DNA of 15,912 bases from SZUA-584 sp050943225 (GTDB lineage Bacteria > Bacillota > Clostridia > Christensenellales > SZUA-584). The DNA lies in contig JBMNOT010000019.1 of NCBI GenBank assembly GCA_050943225.1, positions 1-15,912 of the forward strand, given 5' to 3'. The notes beneath the pieces are model-generated. The model was not told the origin of the DNA. It was given only the letters and a program-made list of their open reading frames with translations, and searched no databases. Within the stretch, counting starts at the first letter, position 1; every line of letters starts with the position of its first letter. The translations under genes were made by a program, and so were the position numbers. Below are positions 15,485-15,912 of the stretch, piece by piece.

Positions 15485-15512
15485 TTGACTTGCGCCGGAT
15501 TTGTGGTATATT
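15485..15512 (+). promoter_or_regulatory. Promoter of the tRNA-Arg gene
   Basis: TTGACT (15485-15490) and TATATT (15507-15512) are 16 nt apart. They end 13 nt before the mature tRNA, a common layout for single tRNA genes. Confidence 0.75.
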
Positions 15513-15525
15513 AGTGTGTGCTTGT

Positions 15526-15602
15526 GTACCCGTAGCTCAGTCGGATAGAGCGTTGGACTCCGACTCCAAAGGTCAGAGGTTCGAATCCTCCCGGGTACGC
15601 CA
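15526..15602 (+). tRNA. tRNA-Arg (anticodon CCG)
   Basis: A full cloverleaf is readable. The acceptor stem GTACCCG pairs with CGGGTAC, the D arm is GCTC/GAGC, and the anticodon stem TTGGA/TCCAA encloses CTCCGAC, giving anticodon CCG (reads CGG). The variable loop is AGGTC, and the T arm has the TTCGAAT loop with four good pairs and one mismatch at the 49-65 position. The discriminator is G and the 3' CCA is encoded. It lies 52 nt after the RNA methyltransferase pseudogene with its own promoter and terminator. Confidence 0.96.
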
Positions 15603-15611
15603 AATCATGAT

Positions 15612-15661
15612 AATCCGAACCTTTTCCTCATCGGGGAAGGGTTCGGATTTGTTGTTTATTT
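15612..15661 (+). terminator. Intrinsic terminator of the tRNA-Arg transcript
   Basis: AATCCGAACC (15612-15621) pairs perfectly with GGTTCGGATT (15640-15649), and the stem extends inward through TTCC/GGAA around a small loop. A T-rich stretch (TTGTTGTTTATTT) follows at once. Confidence 0.9.
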
Positions 15662-15734
15662 GCATAAAATGAAAGCATAGGTAGTGCTAAAATGAAAAAG
15701 ACTTCCCATATCGCACTTCAAAAATCCGCAGGTA

Positions 15735-15912
15735 CTGTCAAGAAAATTTCGCAAATTTGGTTGCCGCCTGGTGGCCCGCAGCTAACTGATAGCTGAACCG
15801 GCTTCTTCTTTCAGCATCTCGTCCAGGTGTGTCATGCTCATATATCGCCTGGTGCCCCAGGCCTTACTGGCAACGTGCCTGAGACGGGCACAGACCAGCA
15901 TCAGTGCGGAAT
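15735..15912 (-). mobile_element. Possible terminal part of an insertion sequence
   Basis: About 85 nt after the tRNA terminator, the sequence changes to an AT-rich stretch with ACTGTCAAG and a small palindrome (AAATTT at 15744-15749 and 15753-15758 around CGC). A minus-strand reading frame ending at 15782 lies just inside it. This layout suits the 3' end of an IS, with a terminal repeat near 15735 and a transposase running off the window. The other end is not visible, so neither inverted repeat nor target duplication can be confirmed. The bases 15662-15734 contain nothing I recognise. Confidence 0.35.
15782..15912 (-). CDS. C-terminal end of an unidentified protein, perhaps a transposase
   Basis: The frame is open from the window edge to a TAG at 15782-15784 and gives 42 residues: SALMLVCARLRHVASKAW, then GTRRYMSMTHLDEMLKEE, then AGSAIS. 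It is rich in Arg/Lys with an amphipathic end, and two of the three minus-strand frames are closed over the same stretch. The WGTRRYMSM-type tail reminds me of IS transposase ends, but I cannot name the family. The fragment is short and the call could be wrong. Confidence 0.45.
   Translation of the reverse strand, partial: SALMLVCARLRHVASKAWGTRRYMSMTHLDEMLKEEAGSAIS

Noticed and set aside
15765..15854. CGCCTGGTG occurring twice (15765-15773 and 15846-15854)
   Set aside because: Two copies of a 9-mer 81 nt apart, with one inside a reading frame, are not enough to call a repeat array or attachment sites.

Overview
The window is high-GC bacterial chromosome, densely packed with genes. It most resembles a Clostridia-like Firmicute. 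The evidence is the purC-F-M-N-H-D gene order, a B. subtilis-type PurF with propeptide and Fe-S cysteines, a lysine riboswitch ahead of asd-dapA-dapB, strong AAGGAG-type ribosome sites, frequent TTG/GTG starts and a tRNA with encoded CCA. The genus cannot be read from the sequence.

Region 1 (1-6597, plus strand) is the end of a de novo purine operon: purC (5' end outside the window), purF, purM, purN, purH and purD. Spacing is tight, and purN starts inside purM. Together these genes take PRPP to IMP, apart from the steps encoded by the missing purE/K/B/S/Q/L genes. The operon ends at a bidirectional hairpin terminator (about 6608-6640) shared with the convergent lysine operon.

Region 2 (6642-10248, minus strand) is a lysine/diaminopimelate operon transcribed asd > dapA > dapB. 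It has a near-consensus sigma-A promoter (10220-10248), a well-formed lysine riboswitch (10033-10201) and an intrinsic terminator before asd (about 9959-9990). The DapB protein carries a C-terminal extension of about 150 residues that looks like the paired ACT regulatory domains of aspartokinase. No kinase domain is present. This is the most interesting protein in the window.

Region 3 (10321-15473, plus strand) holds a YqeM-like methyltransferase, then four genes packed so closely (11-nt overlap, 2-nt gap, ATGA overlap) that they are probably translationally coupled. They are a TPR protein with a C-terminal helical/HTH-like domain, a HEAT-like helical-repeat protein, an HD-domain phosphohydrolase, and a THUMP/RlmL-YpsC-type RNA methyltransferase. 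The last is broken by two frameshifts, one of them an exact 4-bp tandem duplication.

Region 4 (15474-15912) contains a tRNA-Arg(CCG) with its own promoter and terminator. After it come about 120 bp with no gene, then the 3' end of a minus-strand reading frame running off the window, which may be the tail of an insertion sequence. I found no CRISPR array, prophage or defence system.
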